Shown: positions 1-8,557, counted from the first letter of the stretch. The stretch is DNA of 36,284 nucleotides from Gemmatimonadales bacterium UBA7889 (GCA_002501085.1 DLRL01000099.1:33662-69945); one strand, 5' to 3'. Notes: generated by a model not told the origin, from the sequence alone. Translations and numbers: made by a program.

Positions 1-194
1 GAGGGTCGCACTTTAGCAATTCAGATGCGAGCGGAACAGTTGCCTTGGATTTGAAGGGAGCTCGGGTAGGGACCTAAAGCAGGGGCAGGGATTCCGTTGC
101 AAGCCCAGGGACGCTACGGTACCATCTTCTGCCGCGCCACAAACCATGCTTGGTTCCGGAATCGCCGGGCCCCTTAGGTGTAGAAGGAGTTTCA
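1..194. other. 5' edge region, possible tail of an upstream gene
   Basis: No complete gene is visible here. Two + frames are open from the window edge: frame 1 ends at TGA 52-54 and frame 3 ends at TAA 75-77. Either could be the last 17-24 codons of a gene lying mostly outside the window, and nothing in these few residues decides which. The remaining ~120 nt up to the M14 start carry no clear hairpin with a T-run and no convincing promoter. The only functional signal I can support is the ribosome site AAGGAG at 184-189. Confidence 0.3.
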
Positions 195-2486
195 ATGACT
201 CGACGTTTAACTGCGATTCTTAGTGTCTTCGTGATCTTAGCCCCCTCGCTCGCAGCTCAGCGGATTCCTTCCCCTCAGCAGTATTTCGGGTTCGAGATGG
301 GGTCAGACCGAAGGCTGGCCAACTGGGACGAGTTGACCTCGTACTATGAAGAACTTGCTGAAAGAAGCCAGCGAGTGATTGTTGACACTCTTGGGACGAC
401 AACAACCGGTCACCCATTTGTGATGCTCACGATCACGAGTCCGGAAAACCACGCTCGACTAGCAGAGCTACAAGACATCCAAATGAAGTTGGCAGACCCG
501 AGGATGATCTCAAACGAGTCAGAACTCAATCAGCTTTTCGATGATGGTAAGGCTGTTGCGATGATCACCCATGGAATCCACTCGACAGAAGTAGGCCCAA
601 GTCAGATGGCGGCCCGGCTGGCTTACACTATGGCTTCGTCTAGTGAAGAGAGGATCCTCGAGATTCTGGAGAACGTGATCTTCCTGCAGATTCCTTCACT
701 GAACCCAGATGGTCTCCAGTGGGTGAACGACTGGTATAACGAGCATGTAAGGACGCAGTTCGAGGCGGCTCCTCTTCCTTGGCTGTACCACTTTTATACC
801 GGGCATGATAACAACCGAGACTGGTATGCGTTCACGCAAGACGAAACTATTCTTACCGTAGGTGCCCAGAATGATTGGCATCCGCACATAGTACATGATG
901 TGCACCAGATGGGAGGTAATGGGGCTCGGATATTCTTTCCACCCTATATCGAGCCTTGGGAACCAAACATTGATCCGGCTCTGACGACAGCGGTCAGTCA
1001 GCTTGGTACCTATATGGCTGCTGAATTAACAGCTCAGGGAAAAAAAGGGGTCGTGGTGAACGCCCAATACGATGCGTTCACTCCTGCTCGGGCCTATATG
1101 CACTATCACGGTGCTGCTCGAATTCTTTCAGAGACAGCTTCGGCACGGATAGCGTCACCGACTAACATCTCGCCCGAGGTCTTAGGCCCCGGACGGAATT
1201 TCGATGCGAGCCAGCGGTCTTGGAATTTCCCGAATCCTTGGGAAGGTGGCCCCTGGGGATTGCCTGACATTGTGGACTACCAGTACTCCGGCGCCCTGGC
1301 ACTGCTCACGAATGCCGCGAAGAATCGCCGGTTCTGGCTAGAGAACTTCTATGGCGTCAACAAGCGTGCGGTGGACAAGTGGGATGCCTGGCCGGACGCC
1401 TGGGTTATTCCAGGTAACCAGGAAAACCAAACTGGCGTGAAGTACGCCCTTCGGTCACTCGTCATGTCAGAAGTGGAAGTAGCTGAGGCGCAGGAGGCTT
1501 TCTCGGTGGATGGAGTGGACTTCCCGGCTGGGAGTTATGTCATCCCAATGAATCAGCCATATGCAGGCTTTGCGAATTCAATGCTGGAGGTACAGCACTA
1601 CCCAGACTTGCGCGAATACCCAGGAGGGCCGCCTCAACGTCCGTATGACGTAACTGCACACACATTCGGATATCTACTCGATTTTGAGGCTGTAGAGGTC
1701 GAGGGGAACCTTAGGGTTGAATTGTCCGAACCCATCACAGCACCAGATTTTGATTTTCAATTACCGGCACATCTTAATGAAGTAGATGCACCGCGAGTGG
1801 CGATCTACAAATCATGGCAGGAGCCGATGCCGGCAGGGTGGCAGCGCTGGGTTCTGGACCAATATGACATGGCGTATGATACGCTTCATGATGCAGATAT
1901 TCATAGTGGCGCTCTGGATGACTACGATGTCTTACTCTTCCAGGCGCAGGACGCGAACTCTATTAGAAACGGATTCCGTTCAGGAGAACTGCCTCGCCAA
2001 TATACGGGTGGCTTAGGTGACCAAGGTGTTCAGGCGGTTAGCAGCTTCGTGCGAAACGGGGGGCGTGTTATAGCCATTGAGGCAGCAACAGACTTTGTGG
2101 CCGAACTATTTGACCTAGACATCTCCAATCTGACTTCAGGCCTTCCGAATACCGAGTTCTATATTCCTGGGTCAATCCTAAGGCTTGAACTCGATACGGC
2201 ATCGGAAATCAACGAAGGTATGAGAGACGAGATCTCTGCGTGGTACTGGCGGAGTAGTATGGCATACGAAGTCGATGATCCGAGAATTCGAATTGTTGGC
2301 CGCTATGGGCAGGGTGACCCTCTGCTCTCGGGCTGGGTACTTGGTGGAGAACACATAGAAGGAGAAGCGGCTATCCTAGAAGCCGACATTGGTGAAGGTT
2401 CGTTGGTCCTGTTTGGTTTCCAGCCGAATTATCGTGCACAAACTGTTGCGACCTGGCCCTTGCTGTTTAATGCGATGAGGAAATGA
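195..2486 (+). CDS. Secreted M14-family zinc carboxypeptidase
   Basis: Predicted exported zinc metallopeptidase of family M14 (carboxypeptidase A-like), acting on peptides outside the cytoplasm. I place the start at ATG 195 rather than the upstream in-frame codon at 150: AAGGAG lies 5 nt before it, and the protein then begins with a clean signal peptide (MTRRL, hydrophobic core, cleavage near SLAAQ). The zinc site reads HSTE (residues 129-132, the M14 HxxE), and a later HDVHQMG (about 234-240) can supply the third ligand. NPDG (about 170) and the GHDNNRDW block (about 203) are typical of large bacterial M14 proteins. The C-terminal third (about 540-763) looks like the glutamine-amidotransferase-like domain seen in these long members. 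Length is 763 aa. The stop overlaps the next start as ATGA, so the zinc-ribbon gene is probably translationally coupled. Confidence 0.9.
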   Translation: MTRRLTAILSVFVILAPSLAAQRIPSPQQYFGFEMGSDRRLANWDELTSYYEELAERSQRVIVDTLGTTTTGHPFVMLTITSPENHARLAELQDIQMKLADPRMISNESELNQLFDDGKAVAMITHGIHSTEVGPSQMAARLAYTMASSSEERILEILENVIFLQIPSLNPDGLQWVNDWYNEHVRTQFEAAPLPWLYHFYTGHDNNRDWYAFTQDETILTVGAQNDWHPHIVHDVHQMGGNGARIFFPPYIEPWEPNIDPALTTAVSQLGTYMAAELTAQGKKGVVVNAQYDAFTPARAYMHYHGAARILSETASARIASPTNISPEVLGPGRNFDASQRSWNFPNPWEGGPWGLPDIVDYQYSGALALLTNAAKNRRFWLENFYGVNKRAVDKWDAWPDAWVIPGNQENQTGVKYALRSLVMSEVEVAEAQEAFSVDGVDFPAGSYVIPMNQPYAGFANSMLEVQHYPDLREYPGGPPQRPYDVTAHTFGYLLDFEAVEVEGNLRVELSEPITAPDFDFQLPAHLNEVDAPRVAIYKSWQEPMPAGWQRWVLDQYDMAYDTLHDADIHSGALDDYDVLLFQAQDANSIRNGFRSGELPRQYTGGLGDQGVQAVSSFVRNGGRVIAIEAATDFVAELFDLDISNLTSGLPNTEFYIPGSILRLELDTASEINEGMRDEISAWYWRSSMAYEVDDPRIRIVGRYGQGDPLLSGWVLGGEHIEGEAAILEADIGEGSLVLFGFQPNYRAQTVATWPLLFNAMRK

Positions 2487-3259
2487 CTGCCCTGGTCTGC
2501 CCAAAGTGTGGTAAGGCTGCATCGGGAAGCTTTTGTCAGGAGTGCGGAGCTAAAGTTGGAGGGCACTTTTGTCAGGAGTGCGGAGCACAGATCACTGCGA
2601 CAGCGAAGTATTGTAACCGATGTGGAAACCGCATCAGTGTAAGCGAACACCGGGCTGCAGCTACTGCCACGCTTGGAGGCAAGAATCTCCCTTGGTGGAT
2701 TGCGGGGGCGGCGATGTTCGTGCTTATCGTTGCACTGGCCACACAAATGATGCAGTCAGGAGGGCCATCCATTCCAACCACAAGCCAACCTGGTGGGGGG
2801 GCAACGACGGGTATGCCTCCGGACTTATCAACCATGACACCTGTGGAGGCTGCAAACCGCCTTTTTAACAGAGTGATGGCGGCAGTCACAGCTGGGGATT
2901 CGACCGAAGCTCAGCAGTTCATGCCTATGGCTATTGGTGCTTATGAGCGAGCACGTCCCCTGGATAACGACGGCCTTTTTCATCTTTCAATGCTCCAGCG
3001 TACGGCGATGCAACTCGAAGCTGCTCTCGAGACTGCAGAGGAGATTCTAGAAGATAATTCAGACCACTTGCTCGGATTGAGCGCAGCAGCAAAAGCTGCG
3101 GCAGAGCTAGGTCGTGGCGATATAGCTGCAGCGTACTATGAACGTGTGCTCGACGTCTATGAGTCACAGATAGAGCAGGATATTGCCGAATACATGGACC
3201 ATACTCCGATTACGGATAACCTTAGAACTGAAGCTGAAGCGTTCCTGGGTGGTCGCTAA
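2483..3259 (+). CDS. Double zinc-ribbon, single-pass membrane protein with TPR-like tail
   Basis: No specific function recognised. The N-terminus holds four CxxC knuckles at residues 6-9, 18-21, 30-33 and 44-47, which can form two zinc ribbons. One hydrophobic segment follows (about 71-88, starting WWIAGAAMF). After a Gly/Pro/Thr-rich linker comes a helical, Ala/Glu-rich domain (about 115-258) that resembles TPR repeats. The expected topology is ribbons in the cytoplasm and TPR outside. Knuckles two and three are near-copies: a 21-nt stretch is repeated exactly with a 36-nt period. The start overlaps the M14 stop by 4 nt. Zinc-ribbon membrane proteins of this layout are common but mostly uncharacterised. 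Confidence 0.85.
   Translation: MTALVCPKCGKAASGSFCQECGAKVGGHFCQECGAQITATAKYCNRCGNRISVSEHRAAATATLGGKNLPWWIAGAAMFVLIVALATQMMQSGGPSIPTTSQPGGGATTGMPPDLSTMTPVEAANRLFNRVMAAVTAGDSTEAQQFMPMAIGAYERARPLDNDGLFHLSMLQRTAMQLEAALETAEEILEDNSDHLLGLSAAAKAAAELGRGDIAAAYYERVLDVYESQIEQDIAEYMDHTPITDNLRTEAEAFLGGR
2530..2586 (+). repeat. In-frame direct repeat of a zinc knuckle
   Basis: The 21-nt unit at 2530-2550 recurs exactly at 2566-2586, a period of 36 nt or 12 codons. Both copies encode FCQECGA. Because synonymous positions are identical as well, this looks like a recent tandem duplication or gene conversion inside the coding sequence. Confidence 0.85.
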
Positions 3260-3293
3260 GTCGGAGACCAGAAAGATACAGAGGGCTCTAGGG

Positions 3294-4280
3294 ATGAGAG
3301 TATTTCTGACGGGAGGCACCGGCCTTCTCGGGTCACACTTAGCTGATGAACTTCGCTCGTGTGGGCAAGATGTAGTTGCTCTTAATCGACCTGGATCTAA
3401 CGTAGCATTTCTTAAGGCCCAGGGGTGCACTCTCGTAGAGGGTGATGTGAGAGACGACATAGAATCTCTCGCCACACTAATGGCCGGGTGCACGCATCTC
3501 GTACACTCTGCTGCAATTGTATACAGCGGTAGCTCTTGGCCGAAGGTCCGTGCTGTAAACGTTGATGGGACGCGAAATGTCCTTATGGCTGCCGTAAAAG
3601 CCGGCATTAACTTTGCAGTTCATGTTTCGTCAGTTGTGGTCTATGGGATTGTCGATGGGACTGTGACTGAGGACACGCCACTTGATGGACGGATCCACGA
3701 TGGGGATCTGTATGCTCGTTCAAAGCGTCAAGCAGAGGTGATAGCGAGGGAGGTTGAAGAAGGGCACGGACTGCCTGTGTCACTGGTTCGTCCATGTGGA
3801 GTCTACGGTGAGCGAGATCGTCTCACAGCATTAACAGTGGCGAAGTTCCTGAGATTGCCGATCATGCCCCTATTAGGATCGGGAAGAAATACCATCCCGG
3901 TGGTCTATGCAGGAAATGTGGCTCACGCCTTGCGCTTGGTACTAGAAGCAGCCCGTGGGGGCACCACCTATGATGTCGGATTCGACTTTCCGCTTAGCCA
4001 AAGAGCGATGCTAGAGGATCTCGCTGTTGGCCTCGGTAAACGACGAATCTTTCTGCCTATGCCAGCGGGTCTGATCCGCAGGGGAGCCCGTGTACTTGAT
4101 AGACTTGGAGCATTCATCCCAGGGGTGAAGCATCTTTCAATCTCTAGAGTGGCTGAGTTCGCTCTTGGTGAGAATCCGTATATATCAAGGCGACTTCGCG
4201 AAGAGCTGGGCTGGGATCCACCCTACCATCATAAGGATGCTCTCCTAAGGACAGGTCGGTGGCTCACTGAGCACACCTGA
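3294..4280 (+). CDS. NAD-dependent epimerase/dehydratase (extended SDR)
   Basis: Extended short-chain dehydrogenase/reductase with an N-terminal Rossmann fold. The dinucleotide loop GGTGLLG spans residues 7-13, an acidic DVRD follows at 51-54, Ser112/113 sits in the HVSS strand, and the catalytic pair is Tyr140/Lys144 (YARSK). The family acts on nucleotide sugars, hydroxysteroid-like or 3-beta-hydroxy substrates, and the sequence does not show which. I choose ATG 3294 (328 aa) over an upstream in-frame ATG at 3183, because the upstream version would overlap the preceding gene by 77 nt and add 37 residues ahead of the Rossmann start (MRVFLTGG). The ribosome site is weak (GGG shortly upstream). 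It lies 34 nt after the zinc-ribbon gene, probably in the same operon. Confidence 0.88.
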   Translation: MRVFLTGGTGLLGSHLADELRSCGQDVVALNRPGSNVAFLKAQGCTLVEGDVRDDIESLATLMAGCTHLVHSAAIVYSGSSWPKVRAVNVDGTRNVLMAAVKAGINFAVHVSSVVVYGIVDGTVTEDTPLDGRIHDGDLYARSKRQAEVIAREVEEGHGLPVSLVRPCGVYGERDRLTALTVAKFLRLPIMPLLGSGRNTIPVVYAGNVAHALRLVLEAARGGTTYDVGFDFPLSQRAMLEDLAVGLGKRRIFLPMPAGLIRRGARVLDRLGAFIPGVKHLSISRVAEFALGENPYISRRLREELGWDPPYHHKDALLRTGRWLTEHT

Positions 4281-4320
4281 GAATGATCATGATACCCAAA
4301 GATGTATATAGAGGATGCTT

Positions 4321-5061
4321 ATGACGGAGATGAAGAGGGAATCCGAACCTGACAGGTACCGCGAGGGTTCAACACAAGATGAACGCCTGCTTGAACGCGT
4401 CGAAGATCTCCAAGCCATGGGTATGGATGCGTGGCGTATTTTCCGAATCATGGGGGAGTTTGTCGAGGGTTTTGAGGAGATGTCAGAGATTGGTCCGGCA
4501 GTTTCAATCTTTGGTTCTGCTCGTGCGAACTCCGATACAGACATGTACGAAGAATGCGTAGAAACTGCTCGTCTACTTGGGGAAGCAGGCTTTGCCATTA
4601 TCACTGGTGGTGGTCCAGGTATGATGGAGGCAGCAAACCGAGGGGCAAAAGCGGGGGGTGCCACATCAGTCGGATGCAATATTGAGCTTCCTTTTGAACA
4701 GGAGGCCAATGATTTCATTGATGTATCAATCGACTTCCGGTACTTCTTCGTCAGAAAGACAATGTTCGTAAAATACGCTGAAGCTTTTGTGATTTTCCCA
4801 GGAGGTTTCGGGACTATGGACGAGCTCTTCGAATCACTCACGCTCATTCAGACCCATAAGGTTCGACACTTTCCTCTTGTACTTTTCGGGTCGGAGTATT
4901 GGGGAGGTCTGCTCGATTGGCTTCGTGAGACCATGGTCGCTGATGGTAAAATCACCCAAGAAGATCTAGACATGATTTTCGTGACGAATGATCCGGTGGC
5001 TGCACGGGACCATATAGTAGCTGGGTATAAGAATCGTATAGCAATTCGCGGCGGTTCTTAA
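4321..5061 (+). CDS. LOG/TIGR00730 family Rossmann-fold protein (putative nucleoside 5'-monophosphate phosphoribohydrolase)
   Basis: Member of the LOG family ('lysine decarboxylase-like'), whose characterised members cleave cytokinin riboside monophosphates or AMP into base and ribose 5-phosphate. The diagnostic motifs are GGGPGMMEAANRG (residues 96-108) and PGGFGTMDE (160-168), the latter being the family PGGxGTxxE signature. An Arg/Lys-rich helix (about 144-152) precedes it. ATG 4321 is preferred over ATG 4315 because AGAGG at 4310-4314 lies 6 nt before 4321 but directly abuts 4315. Length is 246 aa, longer than minimal LOG proteins because of a charged N-terminal helix region. The substrate is unknown. 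Confidence 0.87.
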   Translation: MTEMKRESEPDRYREGSTQDERLLERVEDLQAMGMDAWRIFRIMGEFVEGFEEMSEIGPAVSIFGSARANSDTDMYEECVETARLLGEAGFAIITGGGPGMMEAANRGAKAGGATSVGCNIELPFEQEANDFIDVSIDFRYFFVRKTMFVKYAEAFVIFPGGFGTMDELFESLTLIQTHKVRHFPLVLFGSEYWGGLLDWLRETMVADGKITQEDLDMIFVTNDPVAARDHIVAGYKNRIAIRGGS

Positions 5062-5082
5062 CCTAAGCCACAGAGGCTTGGG
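5062..5082 (+). terminator. Weak hairpin after the LOG-type gene
   Basis: CCTAAGCC (5062-5069) can pair with GGCTTGGG (5075-5082) around a 5-nt loop, with one G-T wobble. It begins one base after the stop codon at 5059-5061. No T-run follows directly, so this may be a factor-assisted or weak terminator or an RNA 3'-end stabiliser. The rest of the gap to lipA (to 5257) has no feature I can support except the lipA ribosome site. Confidence 0.4.
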
Positions 5083-5257
5083 TCAATTCGGGGTGCCAGC
5101 CATGCTCGCACTGTAAAAAAAACCTTCCACTGGCTACCTTTTTAGGCTCTGCGATCAGGTTGCCTCATCATAAACATTGTGCGCCTGATAGCTCGGTGAC
5201 ACTGCGCCTGCGACTGGGTCGGCCACCACGACTCGGGATCTTGGCTGGAGGACGACC

Positions 5258-6385
5258 GTGGTCACTACCACGAAAGATGCGAGCCGTGGTTACGCCCCCT
5301 CAGGGAAGGACTCGGGGGTCGTAAAGCCCAAGGGAACGCCCAATATTCGGGGTCATATAGGACTGGAAACAGTCAAAATGCGGTCGCGTAAACCTGATTG
5401 GCTAAAAGTTCGCTCGCCCGGCGGCTTGAACTATCTAAGACTGAAGCGCTTAATGCGAGCTGAAGGTCTCCATACCGTCTGCGAAGAAGCGGGATGCCCA
5501 AATATCGGTGAGTGTTGGGAGGCAGGTACGGCGACATTCATGATTTTAGGGGATGTCTGTACCCGAGCCTGTAAGTACTGCGGCGTAGCCCACGGGATGC
5601 CCACTAATCTAGATCTTGATGAGCCTCGACGAGTTGCCGAGACCGTGGCCCGTTTGGGACTAGAGCATGTGGTGATCACGAGTGTGAATCGTGATGAGCT
5701 CCCAGATGGCGGTGCCGGGATCTATGCTGAGACTATTCGTCGGATTCACGAGCTGGTTTCTTCCTGCTCAGTGGAGGTCCTCATTCCGGACTTCAAGGGT
5801 GATGAGGAAGCACTTCGCGTGGTTGTAGAGGCTGGTCCTGCGATCATAGGGCACAATCTCGAAACAGTGGAGCGGCTGCACCCGGATGTACGACCAGGTG
5901 GTCGCTATTGGCGCTCGATCTCTTATCTCGGAGCTGCCAAGCGGATTGATCCACGGATACTGACTAAGACCGGGCTAATCTTGGGGATGGGCGAAGAATT
6001 TACCGAGGTTACCCAGGCGATGACTGACCTGAGGGCAGCGGCGGTGGACATCCTTACGCTAGGCCAATATTTGAGACCGTCTTCTATGCATATACCAGTC
6101 GCGCGCTGGGTAAGCCCGGACGAGTTTGCAGAGCTCAAACGTATTGGAGAAGCGGAATATGGCTTTAAACATGTCGAGTCTGGCCCGTTAGTGCGGTCAA
6201 GCTACCATGCAAAGGAGCAGGCACGAGAAGTGGAAGCCGGTACCCCAGGAGTAATTCAAGAGATCCTTGAGGGCGATGTTCTCGCACCAGCTGAAGTTAG
6301 CTTTGAATTCGTTCAACTCGAGGTCGGCCGGCCTGGCCGCCCGATCCAAGGGGCGCAAGATGGCCAAGACCAACACAAGCAGTGA
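5258..6385 (+). CDS. lipA: Lipoyl synthase (radical SAM)
   Basis: Radical SAM enzyme that inserts two sulfurs into protein-bound octanoyl groups to make lipoyl cofactor. Both iron-sulfur cluster motifs are complete: auxiliary cluster Cys75, Cys80, Cys86 (CEEAGCPNIGEC) and radical SAM Cys101, Cys105, Cys108 (CTRACKYC). The family RSSY motif is at 313-316. The GTG start at 5258 is set by GGAGG at 5247-5251. At 375 aa the protein is longer than typical LipA (about 300): it has about 45 extra N-terminal residues and about 55 after RSSYHA, and the tail runs 26 nt into pdhA in another frame. Its place directly before the pyruvate dehydrogenase genes fits its job of lipoylating E2. I see no octanoyltransferase (lipB or lipM) in the window. 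Confidence 0.95.
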   Translation: MVTTTKDASRGYAPSGKDSGVVKPKGTPNIRGHIGLETVKMRSRKPDWLKVRSPGGLNYLRLKRLMRAEGLHTVCEEAGCPNIGECWEAGTATFMILGDVCTRACKYCGVAHGMPTNLDLDEPRRVAETVARLGLEHVVITSVNRDELPDGGAGIYAETIRRIHELVSSCSVEVLIPDFKGDEEALRVVVEAGPAIIGHNLETVERLHPDVRPGGRYWRSISYLGAAKRIDPRILTKTGLILGMGEEFTEVTQAMTDLRAAAVDILTLGQYLRPSSMHIPVARWVSPDEFAELKRIGEAEYGFKHVESGPLVRSSYHAKEQAREVEAGTPGVIQEILEGDVLAPAEVSFEFVQLEVGRPGRPIQGAQDGQDQHKQ

Positions 6386-7424
6386 GGCTAAGACGAAGGA
6401 TGTGCTGGCTCGCCATGGAGTGACCGCGAAGATCGCACTAGAGCTTATGCAGGAAATGCTTCTATACAGGCGCTTTGAGGAAAAAGCTGAAGAAAGTTAT
6501 GCGATTGGTAAAATCGGAGGCTTCTGCCATCTCCATATCGGACAGGAAGCTGGTGCGGCCGGCGTGATCAAAGTGCTTCAGCCAGAAGATTATGCTATCA
6601 GCGCTTACCGATCCCATACACAAGCCATTGCGAAAGGGATTAGCCCTAAGGCAGTTATGGCCGAGCTTTATGGTCGTGTCGGAGGAGTTTCTGGTGGGAA
6701 GGGTGGCTCTATGCACGTTTTCGGCAGAGATGCTCGCTTTTTCGGAGGCCATGGTATTGTTGGAGGACAAATTCCTCTGGCCACTGGTATCGGTTGGAAG
6801 ATCAAATACAGCGGGGAGAACTTGGTTTGCGTATGCTTTATGGGGGATGCGACTGTAAATCAGGGGGGGTTTCACGAGTGTCTCAACATGGCCGCTGTAT
6901 GGGAACTTCCCGTGATCTATGTGGTCGAAAATAATGAATATGGTATGGGTACAGCCTTTGATCGGGTCTCCAAGGCCGAAATTTCGACAAGATCTGTGCC
7001 CTTTGATATTCCCGCCAGTTCTGTGAATGGTCAGGACGTGCTCTCCACATTCGAGCATTTCCATAATCTGACCGAAGAGGTCCGTGGAGGTGGCGGTCCG
7101 CGTCTGGTGGAGCTACGCACATACCGGTTCCGTGGACATTCCATGTCAGATCCCGTTTCAGGCACCTATAGGTCGACTGAGGAAGTGGAGCGCCACAAGG
7201 AAGAGAGCGATCCAATAGCAATTCTACGGGACCAGCTTTTCGCTGAGGATGTCCTTGATCGGGACACCCTTCAGGAGATGGATGCTACGGCAAAGACAAT
7301 CGCAGCAGAAGCCGCTGATTTTGCTGATGCGTCGCCCATGCCTGAGCCCGACGCACTTTATGAGAACGTTTGGGCTGAGACCAACGCTCACGGTCGTCTC
7401 TTTTTCGATGGACAAAGAACATGA
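6360..7424 (+). CDS. pdhA: Pyruvate dehydrogenase E1 component, alpha subunit
   Basis: Thiamine-diphosphate-dependent alpha subunit of the heterotetrameric E1, which decarboxylates pyruvate together with PdhB. The ThDP-binding block runs from GDA (about 162-164) to the paired Asn at 191-192 (VVENN), with HLHIGQEA (about 58-65) and the RGHSMSDP phosphorylation-loop region near 260. The usual GDG of the cofactor motif reads GDA here. I use ATG 6360 (354 aa), which overlaps the lipA 3' end by 26 nt. An earlier in-frame codon at 6267 would add 31 non-family residues inside lipA. AAGGGG upstream is a plausible ribosome site. A branched-chain or acetoin dehydrogenase is possible from E1 alone, but the full E1-E2-E3 set favours pyruvate. 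Confidence 0.93.
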   Translation: MAKTNTSSEAKTKDVLARHGVTAKIALELMQEMLLYRRFEEKAEESYAIGKIGGFCHLHIGQEAGAAGVIKVLQPEDYAISAYRSHTQAIAKGISPKAVMAELYGRVGGVSGGKGGSMHVFGRDARFFGGHGIVGGQIPLATGIGWKIKYSGENLVCVCFMGDATVNQGGFHECLNMAAVWELPVIYVVENNEYGMGTAFDRVSKAEISTRSVPFDIPASSVNGQDVLSTFEHFHNLTEEVRGGGGPRLVELRTYRFRGHSMSDPVSGTYRSTEEVERHKEESDPIAILRDQLFAEDVLDRDTLQEMDATAKTIAAEAADFADASPMPEPDALYENVWAETNAHGRLFFDGQRT

Positions 7425-7471
7425 TTGCCCTACCAGCCACTGACGCCCTGCTGGCCGGAGAGTCTTCTTAG

Positions 7472-8452
7472 ATGGCTACTATGACCTATCGCGACGCGCT
7501 AAATGAAGCGCTCCGTGAGGAAATGGATCGAGATCCTGACGTCTTCCTGATGGGCGAGGAAGTCGCTGAGTATGACGGGGCCTATAAGGTCTCCAAGGGC
7601 CTTTTAGATGTTTTTGGTGACCAGCGCGTCGTGGATGCTCCAATCAGCGAGCTAGGCTTTGCCGGTCTCGGTGTTGGTGCGGCGATGGCCGGACTTCGAC
7701 CGGTCATCGAATTCATGACGTTTAACTTTGCTTACTTAGCACTCGACCAAATCATTAACAACGCGTCAAAGCTGTGCTATATGTCGGGAGGGCAGTTTAA
7801 GGTTCCAATTACGTTTCGAGGCCCGAACGGTCCGGCGCTCCAGCTTGGAGCTCAGCACTCTCAGGCGTGTGAAACTTATTTTCTGCATGCTCCGGGATGT
7901 AAGGTTGTGACCCCGGCAACACCTGCTGACGCGAAGGGCCTTCTTAAGGCCTCGATACGTGATGATGATCCCGTAGCGTTCATGGAGGGCGAACTACTCT
8001 ATAATTTTAAAGGGGAAGTCCCAGAAGAAGATGACTTTGTCATACCCCTCGGTGTGGCTGACCTCAAACGCGTGGGCTCTGATGTCTCAATCATCACCCA
8101 CGGTAAAATGGTACACGTAGCCCTCCAGGCTGCAGATAAACTTGAGAGTGAGGGGATTGAGGCGGAGGTGCTCGACCTCCGTTCAATCCGACCTCTCGAC
8201 GTAGATGCGATTCTCGAGACGGTCCAGAAGACGAACCGCGTTGTATACTTAGAAGACAGCTGGCCTTATGCGGGCGCAGGAGCTCAGGTCGTCTCTATCA
8301 TTCAGGAAGAAGCTTTTGATCACTTGGATGCTCCGGTGCTTAGAGTAACCCAAGCCGATGTACCTATGCCTTATGCCAAGAACCTTGAGGCCTTGGCTAA
8401 GCCAAGTGTCGAGCGAGTGGTTGGGTCATGTAAGAAGGTGCTTTACCGGTGA
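7472..8452 (+). CDS. pdhB: Pyruvate dehydrogenase E1 component, beta subunit
   Basis: Transketolase-like beta subunit that completes the E1 active site. It starts with MTYRDALNEAL, followed by the GEEVAEYDGAYKV block (residues 28-40) carrying the conserved glutamate that activates ThDP. PISELGFAGLGVGAA and the GPNGP/AQHSQ region are family-typical, and the C-terminal transketolase domain includes LEDSWPYAGAG. At 326 aa it is full length. CCGGAG lies about 10 nt upstream of ATG 7472, 47 nt after pdhA. Confidence 0.95.
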   Translation: MATMTYRDALNEALREEMDRDPDVFLMGEEVAEYDGAYKVSKGLLDVFGDQRVVDAPISELGFAGLGVGAAMAGLRPVIEFMTFNFAYLALDQIINNASKLCYMSGGQFKVPITFRGPNGPALQLGAQHSQACETYFLHAPGCKVVTPATPADAKGLLKASIRDDDPVAFMEGELLYNFKGEVPEEDDFVIPLGVADLKRVGSDVSIITHGKMVHVALQAADKLESEGIEAEVLDLRSIRPLDVDAILETVQKTNRVVYLEDSWPYAGAGAQVVSIIQEEAFDHLDAPVLRVTQADVPMPYAKNLEALAKPSVERVVGSCKKVLYR

Positions 8453-8503
8453 CGCGGATAATCCCTATTTCACTACTATCTAGCCTGACAAGAGGGCCTA
8501 GGT

Positions 8504-8537
8504 GTACTCGGGAGGGGGATTGTGCCCCTCCTTGTAC
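8504..8537 (+). promoter_or_regulatory. Strong hairpin in the pdhB-pdhC gap
   Basis: GGAGGGG (8511-8517) pairs perfectly with CCCCTCC (8525-8531) around a 7-nt loop. A further GTAC (8504-8507) can pair with GTAC (8534-8537) across a small internal loop. The structure ends just before the pdhC ribosome site GGAGG at 8543-8547. Only TTGT follows the stem, so it is a poor terminator and more likely an intercistronic RNA stability or processing element, or a partial attenuator setting E2 against E1 levels. That role is inferred. Confidence 0.6.
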
Positions 8538-8557
8538 GCTCCGGAGGTGAAAAGGAT

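Noticed and set aside
4287..4847. 186-codon open frame on the - strand across the LOG-type gene
   Set aside because: Ser/Arg-rich low-complexity translation mirroring the + strand codons of a recognisable protein.
6462..7064. 200-codon open frame on the - strand inside pdhA
   Set aside because: It lies antisense to a clearly conserved E1 alpha gene, and its translation has no domain-like features. It is a shadow frame.
8522..8557. Upstream GTG start for pdhC
   Set aside because: It would lie inside the GC hairpin and add 12 residues that do not belong to the lipoyl domain. ATG 8558 has the ribosome site.
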